DNA of 56,700 nucleotides from IMG/VR virus record IMGVR_UViG_3300037153_000087, positions 1 to 56,700 of that record. The stretch is one strand, 5' to 3'. Numbering within the stretch: the stretch's first letter is position 1; each line of letters starts with the position of its first letter. A program made the translations under genes and the position numbers. Of the stretch, positions 29,817 to 36,734 are shown one piece after another. The notes under the pieces were generated by a model, which was given only the letters and a program-made list of their open reading frames with translations, did no database searches and was not told the DNA's origin. The DNA comes from a virus.

Positions 29817-30381
29817 GGGATCGACGTCCCCCATCCTCAATTTCCTCTCCATCGACCCAGGGGACATACACCAGGGCACCGCGTACTTCGAGATCGATAT
29901 CGCGTACAACGCCGAGACCCGGACGGGCGACCCCTCGCTCATCTGCCACTGGACTCGCGACCTCACCAGAGCCAAGCTCCTCACCCTCGTGGAGGAGGCC
30001 AACATCGACGCCCTCGTCGTCGAAAAGTACGTGCTGTACCCGTGGATGGCGAGGGAGCAGGGTTACTCCGACTTCCCAACCGTCAAGGTAATCGGGGTGC
30101 TGGAGTACATCGCCGAGGTGCGCGGAATCCCGATCTTCATCCAGGGTGCCGACATCAAGAAGAAGTCGAGGCGCATCGGGGAGAGGTCGGGGTTCCCTGG
30201 CGCTATCCGGATGATCGGCACCGGTCAGGGTCGATATCGAGGCTGGGACTATCACGGTCCCAGTCAGCACGAGCGGGATGCGACCGCTCACGGCGTGTGG
30301 TGGGCCTTCCGTCACCCGGCAAGCGTAATTCGAAACAAGGACCTGCACAAGCAGTGCAAGTTGGTTAGGAGGATGGGTTAA
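29788..30381 (+). CDS. RuvC-like Holliday junction resolvase
   Basis: 197 residues with RNase-H-fold acidic residues: SIDPGDIHQG (Asp23), LVVEKY (Glu79) and HERDATAHG (Asp164, His168). This is the RuvC pattern; phage versions resolve branched DNA before packaging. ATG 29788 follows CGGAGGAGG. It overlaps the membrane-protein gene by 29 bases. Confidence 0.8.
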   Translation: MVSLSQTESEGSTSPILNFLSIDPGDIHQGTAYFEIDIAYNAETRTGDPSLICHWTRDLTRAKLLTLVEEANIDALVVEKYVLYPWMAREQGYSDFPTVKVIGVLEYIAEVRGIPIFIQGADIKKKSRRIGERSGFPGAIRMIGTGQGRYRGWDYHGPSQHERDATAHGVWWAFRHPASVIRNKDLHKQCKLVRRMG

Positions 30382-30629
30382 TGGAAGTTGGAGCCAAGGA
30401 CACGTTGGGTCGAGTGCTGAGGATCATCCGGAACCGTAAGGTCCTGGTCAGGAGCCAGCAGACTCACAGCATCGCGGTGTGCGAAACCGAAGGGTGCGGC
30501 TGGTCGCTGGAGGGCAAGAACGCGATGGGCGTCGGCAGCCAGCACGCAGCGTCGAAGTGCCACAAGGTGAACGTGCGGCGCGAGGTGCAGACTGAGTACG
30601 ACGGCGAGACGCCCAACGTCCGGGCTTGA
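30381..30629 (+). CDS. 82-residue zinc-finger-like protein
   Basis: CETEGCGWSLEG...GSQHAASKCHKV gives C-x4-C...H...C-H zinc ligands. Overlaps the resolvase stop by one base. No family recognised; may be a DNA-binding partner. Confidence 0.6.
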   Translation: MEVGAKDTLGRVLRIIRNRKVLVRSQQTHSIAVCETEGCGWSLEGKNAMGVGSQHAASKCHKVNVRREVQTEYDGETPNVRA

Positions 30630-30655
30630 CAGCCTGGCAGATCCTATGATAAGCT
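30626..30655 (+). promoter_or_regulatory. promoter of purZ
   Basis: TTGACA-N18-TAAGCT with TGA before the -10 box; nearly identical to the promoters at 20337 and 25963. The -35 overlaps the end of the upstream gene. Confidence 0.88.
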
Positions 30656-30685
30656 ACGAGGACTCTACGACAGGAGGCACTCACA

Positions 30686-31828
30686 ATGGGTGGTAAGATC
30701 AGCGTCGTCGTCGGCGGACAGTTCGGGTCGGAGGCCAAGGGCGCGGTTGCCGGGTTCCTCTCGTCCGACCGCAACTGGTGGACCCGTCCGGCTCGACAGA
30801 CGGTCTGCGTGAGGGTCGGTGGCCCGAACGCTGGACACACGGTCTACGGGAGCTGCCCGAGCGACTGCGACGAGGGCGGAACCCCGGCTCACGAGCTGGG
30901 TCACCCCTGGCGACTCCGCCAGATCCCGGTCGCTGCCGTCACCAACCCGGAGTCCCAGCTCCTCATCGCGGCTGGCTCCGAGGTGGACATGTCGGTCCTC
31001 CGGGAGGAGTGGCGTCAGCTCAACAGCGCGGGTTACCAGCTCAGGGGTCGGCTCAACATCGACTACAGCGCGACCCTGCTGGAGGAGCGGCACATCACGC
31101 AGGAGCAGGGCGACGGGCTCAACGGTAGGATCGGCTCGACGGCCAAGGGCATCGGAGCCGCGAGGGCAGACCGAATCTGGCGCAAGGCGAGCATCATGCG
31201 CAGCCAGTACGACGTCATGAGGGCGATGGGTATCCTGCTCGTCGACTCGACCACCATGCTGACGATGCGGCTCGAAGCGCAGAACCACGTGATCATCGAG
31301 GGCACCCAGGGCTACGGGCTGGGCCTGCACACCGAGTTCTATCCGCAGGTCACGAGCGGCAACTGCCGAGCCATCGACTTCCTGGCGCAGTGCGGCATCA
31401 GCCCCTGGTCGGCGATGGTGACCGACCTCGACGTGTGGGTGGTCGCCAGGACCTACCCGATCCGGGTCGCTGGCAACAGCGGTCCGCTGGCCGACGAGAC
31501 CTCGTGGGAAGAGCTGGGTCTGGAGCCCGAACAGACCACCGTCACCAAGAAGACTCGGCGAGTCGGCGGATGGGACGGCGAGCTGGTTCGACGCGCGGTG
31601 TGGGCGAACGGCGGAGGCTGGAACGACCATGTCAAGATCGCGCTGATGATGGCCGACTACAAGATCCCTGGGCTCAAGGGGATCCGCGACAGCAACGACA
31701 TCAACAACCAGGATTACGATGCTCTCCAGAAGCTGGTACGCGAGGTCGAGGGGCAGACCGACGCCCGTGTGGGCCTGGTCGGAACTGGCCCGACGTCCAT
31801 TCTCGATCTTCGCGGCTGGAACCTCTGA
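30686..31828 (+). CDS. purZ: PurZ, aminodeoxyadenylosuccinate synthetase
   Basis: 380 residues of the adenylosuccinate synthetase fold. VVVGGQFGSEAKG has Ser15 where PurA has its catalytic Asp (Asp13 in E. coli), the signature change of PurZ, which joins Asp to dGMP rather than to IMP. Other parts are kept: GGPNAGHTV (His51), IGSTAKGIGAA, EGTQGYGLGLHTEFYPQVTS in altered form, and YPIRVAGNSGP. It starts the 2-aminoadenine pathway. ATG follows ACAGGAGG. The next gene overlaps its stop. Confidence 0.93.
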   Translation: MGGKISVVVGGQFGSEAKGAVAGFLSSDRNWWTRPARQTVCVRVGGPNAGHTVYGSCPSDCDEGGTPAHELGHPWRLRQIPVAAVTNPESQLLIAAGSEVDMSVLREEWRQLNSAGYQLRGRLNIDYSATLLEERHITQEQGDGLNGRIGSTAKGIGAARADRIWRKASIMRSQYDVMRAMGILLVDSTTMLTMRLEAQNHVIIEGTQGYGLGLHTEFYPQVTSGNCRAIDFLAQCGISPWSAMVTDLDVWVVARTYPIRVAGNSGPLADETSWEELGLEPEQTTVTKKTRRVGGWDGELVRRAVWANGGGWNDHVKIALMMADYKIPGLKGIRDSNDINNQDYDALQKLVREVEGQTDARVGLVGTGPTSILDLRGWNL

Positions 31829-31926
31829 TGGGCAAGCAGGTGCAGGTCAAGAAGCAAGGCAAGAAGCCCAAGCCTGCGACCGACATCGACCGGCGCAGCC
31901 CGAGCGGCAAGGAGCACAAGAACTGA
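31828..31926 (+). CDS. 32-residue basic peptide between purZ and mazZ
   Basis: MGKQVQVKKQGKKPKPATD and a short polar tail; nine Lys. TGATG overlaps at both ends couple it to purZ and to the MazZ-like gene. It may be a real peptide or mainly a translational bridge. Confidence 0.5.
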   Translation: MGKQVQVKKQGKKPKPATDIDRRSPSGKEHKN

Positions 31927-32312
31927 TGAACAAGCTCAAGCGCGAGCAGCTCGCTACGGAGCTGGCCACCTGGTGGCAGCTCAAGGCGAGCGACGAGACC
32001 GACATGGTGGTCGGCAAGGCAGTCGAGTACGGAGGCGAGGGAGCGGCCATCGACCTGCTGGACATCGGCTACGCGATGGCACTCGCGATCGGTCGGGAGG
32101 TCGACGACGAGGAGGCCACCGAGCTGGGGATCTACTTCTACATGGTCGGCAAGATGGCCAGGTGGAAGGCCGCAGTGACCGAGGGCAGGCGCGTCAGCGA
32201 CGACACGATCCTCGACATCGGCATCTACTGCCGGATGGCCCAGCGTAACCGCGAAGTCGGTGGCTGGCCGTTCGGTCCGAAGCCCCCGACGACGGAGATC
32301 GTCAAGCCGTAA
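31926..32312 (+). CDS. MazG-like nucleotide pyrophosphohydrolase (MazZ candidate)
   Basis: 128 residues, all-helical. KAVEYG (Glu34), LLDIGYA (Asp46), EEATELGIYFYMVGKMARW (Glu62-66, Lys76, Arg79) and DDTILDIGIYCRMAQR (Asp92, 93, 97) give the metal-binding pattern of all-alpha NTP pyrophosphatases. In Z-DNA phages MazZ converts (d)GTP to (d)GMP, the PurZ substrate. Co-transcribed with purZ. A general dNTP-sanitising role is the alternative. Confidence 0.7.
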   Translation: MNKLKREQLATELATWWQLKASDETDMVVGKAVEYGGEGAAIDLLDIGYAMALAIGREVDDEEATELGIYFYMVGKMARWKAAVTEGRRVSDDTILDIGIYCRMAQRNREVGGWPFGPKPPTTEIVKP

Positions 32313-32314
32313 TC

Positions 32315-32345
32315 GGGTCGGGGGTCGAAAGGCCCCCACCCCTTT
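32315..32345 (+). terminator. terminator after the purZ-mazZ unit
   Basis: GGGGG and CCCCC pair around TCGAAAGG, extended by GGGT/ACCC, then TTTCATAT. Confidence 0.65.
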
Positions 32346-32366
32346 CATATCTAAGGAGAAACCCCC

Positions 32367-33260
32367 ATGATCGTGTACTTCGCTGAGCCGATCGACCAGG
32401 ACCAGGCCAATTACGTCGAGATCGAGTTCCGGACCACCATGCAGAACCACCTCCTGCGGACCGGTGCCAGCGTCTACCGTCCGGCAACCGCCTGGAACCT
32501 GGCGAGCATCGACCGTCACACGAGCGCGGTGGCCGAGAAGGTCAACCGAACCGCGCTGGCCGAGGCCGACCTCCTGGTCGCGCGCCTGCCCGAGGGGACC
32601 GCCAGCGTCGGCGTTCCGATGGAGATCGAGTACGCGACCCGCGTGCTGGGGATTCCCGCGATCGTGGTCGGCGTGGGAGGCGTGGCGCTCCAGGCCAACC
32701 CGATGGTCTGGCTGGTCGACGGGCGCAACATCGGCAAGTTCGACCGGATGTACGAGATGGTCGCACGCGAGAAGGCCAACGACGTCAAGCCGCTGTACCA
32801 CGTGGGCAGCCTCAACCCGAGGTCCTACCCTGGCGACGCGGGCATCGATCTGGTGGCCAACGCCGACACGGTCATCCCGGCTCACGGGACGGCGAGGGTC
32901 CCGACCGGTAACCACTTCCAGTTCCCTCAGGGAGTGTGGGGCTGGATCGTCGCGAGGTCGAGCACGTTCGAGACCTACGGCGTGCAGATCCTGCCGGGCA
33001 TCATCGACGAGGGTTACACGGGCGAGCTGTTCGCGAACGCGCTGAACGAGTCGGACCAGCCGAGGCTGATCAAGGCGGGTAGCCGACTCTGCCAGATCAT
33101 CCTGTTCGAGAACAAGACGGCGCAGTACGCGCCGATCCAGGTCGACAAGATCGAGGAGCGCGACCGAGGCAGCAACGGGTTCGGGTCGACCGGTGCCAAC
33201 GGTCATTTCCTGAGCAACGGTCCCGACTCGATCAAGGTCATGACTGGGGAAATCTCCTAA
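32367..33260 (+). CDS. deoxyribosyltransferase-like domain fused to dUTPase
   Basis: 297 residues. Residues 1-135 resemble nucleoside 2-deoxyribosyltransferase/DNPH1-like folds: YFAEPID, ADLLVARLPEGTASVG, and MEIEYA with candidate Glu86/88. Residues 145-280 hold all five dUTPase motifs: GDAGIDL (156), ARSS (196), GIIDEGYTGEL (211), GSRLCQI (238) and RGSNGFGSTG (267). The dUTPase part keeps uracil out of DNA. The first domain may cleave or exchange bases of deoxynucleotides. Starts after AAGGAGAAACCCCC. Confidence 0.8.
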   Translation: MIVYFAEPIDQDQANYVEIEFRTTMQNHLLRTGASVYRPATAWNLASIDRHTSAVAEKVNRTALAEADLLVARLPEGTASVGVPMEIEYATRVLGIPAIVVGVGGVALQANPMVWLVDGRNIGKFDRMYEMVAREKANDVKPLYHVGSLNPRSYPGDAGIDLVANADTVIPAHGTARVPTGNHFQFPQGVWGWIVARSSTFETYGVQILPGIIDEGYTGELFANALNESDQPRLIKAGSRLCQIILFENKTAQYAPIQVDKIEERDRGSNGFGSTGANGHFLSNGPDSIKVMTGEIS

Positions 33261-33270
33261 CGAGCGCGCA

Positions 33271-33293
33271 ACGCCACCGCCCCCAGGGAAGAC
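33271..33293 (+). repeat. dispersed repeat copy
   Basis: Intergenic: ACGCCACCGCCCCC followed by AGGGAAGAC. Confidence 0.65.
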
Positions 33294-33322
33294 AATACTA
33301 CCCCCCAGGTTAGTAGTCGGGG

Positions 33323-33344
33323 TATACTGGGTGCGGTAGCTACC
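33323..33344 (+). promoter_or_regulatory. possible promoter and palindrome before the 98-residue gene
   Basis: TATACT (33323-33328) without a clear -35 box, followed by GGTAGCTACC (33335-33344). A similar TATACTG...GCTACC pair lies at 12291-12306. Confidence 0.35.
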
Positions 33345-33362
33345 AGCGCACAAGGAGTTAGC

Positions 33363-33659
33363 ATGGCTCATGCAGTCGTGGCCTACCGGGACGGCAAGTC
33401 CCCGCTGGCCAAGTTCGTCACGCTGGACAAGGACGAGGCCGACAGGGTCTGCGAGGAGGGCAACCAGGGCGGTTCGACCTACTACAAGGTCGAGGACTAC
33501 AACCCGGACGTTCACACCGGGCAGCCGAAGATGACCCCCGAGGCCGAAGCGGAGATCGGACCGATGGCGATCGCCGCTGGTCAGCTCAACCGCATCAAGC
33601 AGGGGTACACGCACCCTGGTGCCGAGGTCGGCGACCCGCCGAAGGACGACGACAAGTAA
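33363..33659 (+). CDS. hypothetical protein, 98 residues
   Basis: Begins MAHAVVAYRDGKSPLAKFVT, followed by an acidic tail ending PPKDDDK. Strong AAGGAG site. No family recognised. Isolated between an unusual promoter region and a terminator. Confidence 0.65.
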   Translation: MAHAVVAYRDGKSPLAKFVTLDKDEADRVCEEGNQGGSTYYKVEDYNPDVHTGQPKMTPEAEAEIGPMAIAAGQLNRIKQGYTHPGAEVGDPPKDDDK

Positions 33660-33670
33660 ACCCCCGAACT

Positions 33671-33708
33671 GGAACCCCTGGCCTCTCCCCCGTGGGGCTG
33701 GGGGTTCC
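33671..33708 (+). terminator. terminator
   Basis: GGAACCCC pairs with GGGGTTCC, with an inner GGCC/GGGCT stem; followed by TCTGTGAG. Confidence 0.7.
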
Positions 33709-33726
33709 TCTGTGAGAGGAGTGGGC

Positions 33727-34257
33727 ATGGCAAGGACCGAACGACCTCGCAGGGACGAGCGCGCAGAGGAGCAAGCTCGACGCGAGCAGGAGCGGTTGGA
33801 CCGCGAACAGCGTCAAGCGGCGAGGCAGGCCGAGCGAGAAGAGAAGTTGCGTCAACGTCAGGCCAGGCAGCGGGAGCGTGCGTTGCGACCCGAGCGCGTT
33901 CGTAACGGCGACCGACCTGCCGAGCCTCGCAACGGCCAGATTATTCACGTGGTCGACGAGCGCAAATACCTGAGGTTCAACGATCAGCTCGACGAGCCCG
34001 GTTGGGAAGAGGTCGAGCGACACAGGCCCTGCGACAACTGGATCCGCAAGGGCGATCCGGTTGAGTTGAACGTTCACGAGTGCGTCAACGATCAGACACC
34101 GGTCGTGGTGTTCCAGTGCGAGCGCTGCCAGACCAAATACCGGGTGGCGCGCAACGAGGCCGACGCGTTCGCGTTCCGGTACAGAGACTGTCCGACCTGC
34201 GGAACCCCGTGGACCGAGGACATGCCGCGCGACGCGATCGCGAAGGATTTCAGGTGA
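33727..34257 (+). CDS. coiled-coil zinc-ribbon protein
   Basis: 176 residues. Residues 1-65 are a highly charged Arg/Glu/Gln coiled coil (RREQERLDREQRQAARQAER). The C-terminal half has CERCQTKY and CPTCGTPW, a four-Cys zinc ribbon. No family recognised. Possible RNA polymerase or nucleic-acid contact. Confidence 0.65.
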   Translation: MARTERPRRDERAEEQARREQERLDREQRQAARQAEREEKLRQRQARQRERALRPERVRNGDRPAEPRNGQIIHVVDERKYLRFNDQLDEPGWEEVERHRPCDNWIRKGDPVELNVHECVNDQTPVVVFQCERCQTKYRVARNEADAFAFRYRDCPTCGTPWTEDMPRDAIAKDFR

Positions 34258-34262
34258 TGGTC

Positions 34263-34288
34263 GGGGGGTTCCTCGTCAGGAACCCCCC
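34263..34288. terminator. bidirectional terminator
   Basis: GGGGGGTTCCT pairs perfectly with AGGAACCCCCC between converging genes. Confidence 0.8.
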
Positions 34289-34297
34289 TGAGTCGGG

Positions 34298-34426
34298 TTA
34301 GCGCTTCCGGCGACGCGAATTCGAGATCCGCGCTGCCTTGGACTTGGAGTAGCCCTTGCGCCTCAGGGCCTCATAGACCCGAGGACGCTTGATGGACCGA
34401 TACTTCTTGCCAGGCAAGGCGATCAC
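34298..34426 (-). CDS. DUF7218-like small basic protein
   Basis: 42 residues: LPGKKYRSIKRPRVYEALR, then KGYSKSKAARISN and a basic tail. This matches a short protein common in actinobacteria and their phages (DUF7218-like) of unknown role. GTG 34426 follows GGGAGGAG. It is a lone leftward gene between two rightward ones. Confidence 0.7.
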   Translation of the reverse strand: MIALPGKKYRSIKRPRVYEALRRKGYSKSKAARISNSRRRKR

Positions 34427-34492
34427 CTCCTCCCGACCTGTCCCCCAGTCTACCCTGCCCAGGCCAGCGGAAACAGCGGCTTATTACGGTAC

Positions 34493-34522
34493 TTGACAAG
34501 GGGGCACGTGCCATGATTGAAT
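34493..34522 (+). promoter_or_regulatory. promoter of the 246-residue gene
   Basis: TTGACA-N18-TTGAAT with TGA before the -10 box. TTACGGTAC precedes the -35 box, as at 25953. Confidence 0.75.
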
Positions 34523-34554
34523 AGTGGTACAAGGTTAAACAAAAGGAGCTCGAA

Positions 34555-35295
34555 ATGCCGAAGTACGACGCCACCGACCGCCAGCTCTCCTTCATCGTGA
34601 GCCTGGCCTGCGAGCGCGGTTTCACCTTCGCGGACAACAAGCTGACCCGAGGCGAGACGGTCATCGACCTCGCCAAGCAGAGCAAGCGCGGAGCGTCGAA
34701 CATCATCGGCTGGATGAAGGACGAGCCCAAGCAGGCGACCGCTCCTCAGGCCCCCAAGCGCTACGCGACCGAAAAGCAGGTCAGCTACCTGGTGTCGCTG
34801 GCCGACCGCGCTGGCTGGGAAGTCGAGGACACCAAGGTCACCAAGCCCGAGGGCACCGAGGTCGAGCTGACCAAGCTGGCCGTCGAGGTAGCGTCGGAGC
34901 TGATCACCGAGCTGAAGAACGCCCCTCGCGCGAGCTACGCGGCCAAGAAGAACGCCAACGTCAAGATCACGTCGGACGGCATGTACCGGATGGACGGGGT
35001 CGTGTACAAGGTTCAGGTCGCCGTTCACGGATCGGGCTACCTCTACGCCAAGCGGCTGGTCATCGACACCGAGGCCGTGACCGACGAGAACGGCAAGATC
35101 GTCAAGTCGGGCAGCGGGCACTTCGAGCGCGACCCCCAGGCGATCCTCAAGCTGCGCGACGAGCACCGACTGACCGTGGCGGACGCGAAGGCGTTCGGCG
35201 ACCTCTACGGAATGTGCGTGAGGTGCGCTGCCACCCTCACCGACGAAGAGAGCATCGGTCGCGGGATGGGTCCCGTCTGCGCGGGCAAGATCTAA
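34555..35295 (+). CDS. protein with two N-terminal repeats and a DUF6011-like zinc end
   Basis: 246 residues. Two repeats start TDRQLSFIVSLACERG (8) and TEKQVSYLVSLADRAG (70), a helical unit common in actinophage proteins. The middle is beta-rich (DGVVYKVQVAVHGSGYLYAK). The end, MCVRCAATLTDEESIGRGMG then VCAG, matches the DUF6011-type zinc knuckle. A nucleic-acid-binding role is possible. Module ribosome site AAAAGGAGCTCGAA. Confidence 0.7.
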   Translation: MPKYDATDRQLSFIVSLACERGFTFADNKLTRGETVIDLAKQSKRGASNIIGWMKDEPKQATAPQAPKRYATEKQVSYLVSLADRAGWEVEDTKVTKPEGTEVELTKLAVEVASELITELKNAPRASYAAKKNANVKITSDGMYRMDGVVYKVQVAVHGSGYLYAKRLVIDTEAVTDENGKIVKSGSGHFERDPQAILKLRDEHRLTVADAKAFGDLYGMCVRCAATLTDEESIGRGMGPVCAGKI

Positions 35296-35306
35296 AACGA
35301 GCCCAC

Positions 35307-35345
35307 GGGAGGGGGTTGCGTTGCCCCCTCCCCTCATGATAAAAT
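35307..35345 (+). promoter_or_regulatory. composite terminator-promoter before GHDA copy 3
   Basis: GGGAGGGGG (35307-35315) pairs with CCCCCTCCC (35324-35332). The loop is TTGCGTTG, so the -35 TTGCGT is exactly the loop; TAAAAT (35340-35345) follows with an 18-base spacer. A GGGGGG/CCCCCC leader hairpin follows. Confidence 0.8.
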
Positions 35346-35396
35346 AAAATTAAGCACGGGGGGTTCCGCCCCCCTCCTCCCCCGAAGGAGCCCAAA

Positions 35397-36116
35397 ATGG
35401 CCCGCAAGAACACCGCCAAGACGCCCTGCGAGTGCAGCCGCTACTCCGTCCTCATCAACATCCGCACCGGCAACGACGGCAACCTGGTCTGGGACCAGGA
35501 GCTGACCACCGGTTGCCCCAAGACGCTGACGGGCCGCGACTTCGCCCCCGGACACGACGCCAAGCTCAAGGGCTTCCTGATCCGCGCGGGCATCGAGGGT
35601 CACGAGGTCTGCGACGACCAGGGCATCAGCTGCACCGCCGAGGCGATGGCGGGTCGGTACGGGTTCGCCCACATGGTGCGCGAGGGCGTCGAGAACGGCA
35701 AGTTCAAGCGCGCCGAGGCTGCCGAGCGTCGCAAGGCTCGTGAGCACAAGGCCGAGCTGCGCAACGACCGCGAGAACGAGAAGGCTGAGCGCAAGCTGGC
35801 CAAGGCTGCCAAGGTGGTCGAGACCACGCACGACGGCAACTCGGCTCGTCAGGAGCGCGAGCTGGCCGCCCTGGTCGCAGCCGAAGAGGCCAAGTTCGCC
35901 GAGCAGCAGGCCGCGCAGGCCGACGAGCGTCCCGAGCCCGAGTGGGACGACGAGCCCCAGGCCGTGATCATCGAAGAGCCGATGCCCGAGAGCGTCGAGA
36001 TGGTCGAGGCCAAGGTTGGCCGCTGGACCTACCTGGGCGAGGTCCGCAACGGCTGGTTCGTCTACTCGGACCGCAAGGGCAACAAGAAGTCGACGCAGGA
36101 CTTCGAGCTGGTCTAA
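35397..36116 (+). CDS. GHDA-motif protein, copy 3
   Basis: 239 residues, the longest paralogue. CEC (11-13) and a later C precede FAPGHDAKLKGFLIRAG; then a long Lys/Glu/Ala-rich helix (RKAREHKAELRNDRENEKAE), an acidic linker, and a C-terminal VGRWTYLGEVRNGWFVYSDRKG shared with copy 2. Likely a metal-bound core plus beta-sheet end joined by a coiled coil. Function unknown. Closed by a 13-bp terminator. Confidence 0.8.
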   Translation: MARKNTAKTPCECSRYSVLINIRTGNDGNLVWDQELTTGCPKTLTGRDFAPGHDAKLKGFLIRAGIEGHEVCDDQGISCTAEAMAGRYGFAHMVREGVENGKFKRAEAAERRKAREHKAELRNDRENEKAERKLAKAAKVVETTHDGNSARQERELAALVAAEEAKFAEQQAAQADERPEPEWDDEPQAVIIEEPMPESVEMVEAKVGRWTYLGEVRNGWFVYSDRKGNKKSTQDFELV

Positions 36117-36127
36117 CCAGACACAGA

Positions 36128-36162
36128 GAGACCCCCCCTGGGACCTGGACAGGGGGGGTCTC
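36128..36162. terminator. bidirectional terminator between early and late arms
   Basis: GAGACCCCCCCTG pairs perfectly with CAGGGGGGGTCTC. The following 36163-36290 holds no convincing gene. Confidence 0.85.
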
Positions 36163-36291
36163 GGCTTGTGTGGGTGCCGCCCCCGAGGAGGCTACGAGAA
36201 CGGCACCCGGCTGGGCGGGTGTGCTAGTGCCGGAGCAGCGCCACAAGACGTTTCCGTCGTGTCCTCCTGGCTGCCCTAACCCACTCTGAGG

Positions 36292-36342
36292 ACGCCACCC
36301 GCCGTGTGGGGGCCTGGGTTCCCCCTGGGGAGGGTGGCGTCC
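36292..36342 (-). terminator. terminator at the end of the late operon
   Basis: GGACGCCACCC pairs with GGGTGGCGTCC just downstream of the holin gene; its right arm contains a dispersed repeat copy. Confidence 0.6.
36318..36342 (-). repeat. dispersed repeat copy, minus orientation
   Basis: Plus strand GGTTCCCCCT then GGGGAGGGTGGCGTCC; complement matches the fullest copy at 12558. Confidence 0.7.
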
Positions 36343-36345
36343 GGC

Positions 36346-36726
36346 TCATCGGTCCAGTCGATGCGTTGCGCGCGAGGTCGCGTTCTCCCAGGCGAGGACC
36401 TGACCGTCCTTGGGCGACACGCCGTTGCGGACCATCAGGCCGAGGATCATCGTGCCGAGGCCGACCAGTGCGGCTGCCAGCGACTCCGAGATCGGAAGGC
36501 CGAACATGGCCAGAGCCGTGAACGCGGTCCGAAGCGCACCGGTCAGGGCAGCGGGGGTCATCGGTCGGACCATGAACGCCTCGACAGCGGCGAACACCGC
36601 CGACGTGACGGTGAGGATCCAGGCAGCCATGTCGCCCGAGACCCCGAACACGGGAACGGCCACGACGACGGCGAGGATCGACTGCAGGGCAGCGAGCCAG
36701 GCGACTGGCTCCCACTTGAAGTTCAT
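36346..36726 (-). CDS. holin candidate
   Basis: 126 residues with three to four hydrophobic segments (about 7-28, 33-52, 66-82, 85-105) and a polar C-terminal tail. It lies directly after the endolysin gene in the late operon, the usual holin place. Its start follows AGGAGGCAAG. A holin would form the membrane lesion that releases the amidase. Other small membrane proteins at 37795 and 38127 are rivals. Confidence 0.7.
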   Translation of the reverse strand: MNFKWEPVAWLAALQSILAVVVAVPVFGVSGDMAAWILTVTSAVFAAVEAFMVRPMTPAALTGALRTAFTALAMFGLPISESLAAALVGLGTMILGLMVRNGVSPKDGQVLAWENATSRATHRLDR

Positions 36727-36734
36727 CTTGCCTC

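Noticed and set aside
31701-33728. Long leftward open frame (about 675 codons) opposite the MazZ and dUTPase genes
   Set aside because: It lies fully antisense to well-supported genes, has the Arg/Val/Asp-rich composition of a GC-rich shadow frame and shows no family motifs.
36224-36715. Leftward frame overlapping the holin gene
   Set aside because: Arg-rich shadow of the hydrophobic holin frame and running through a terminator.
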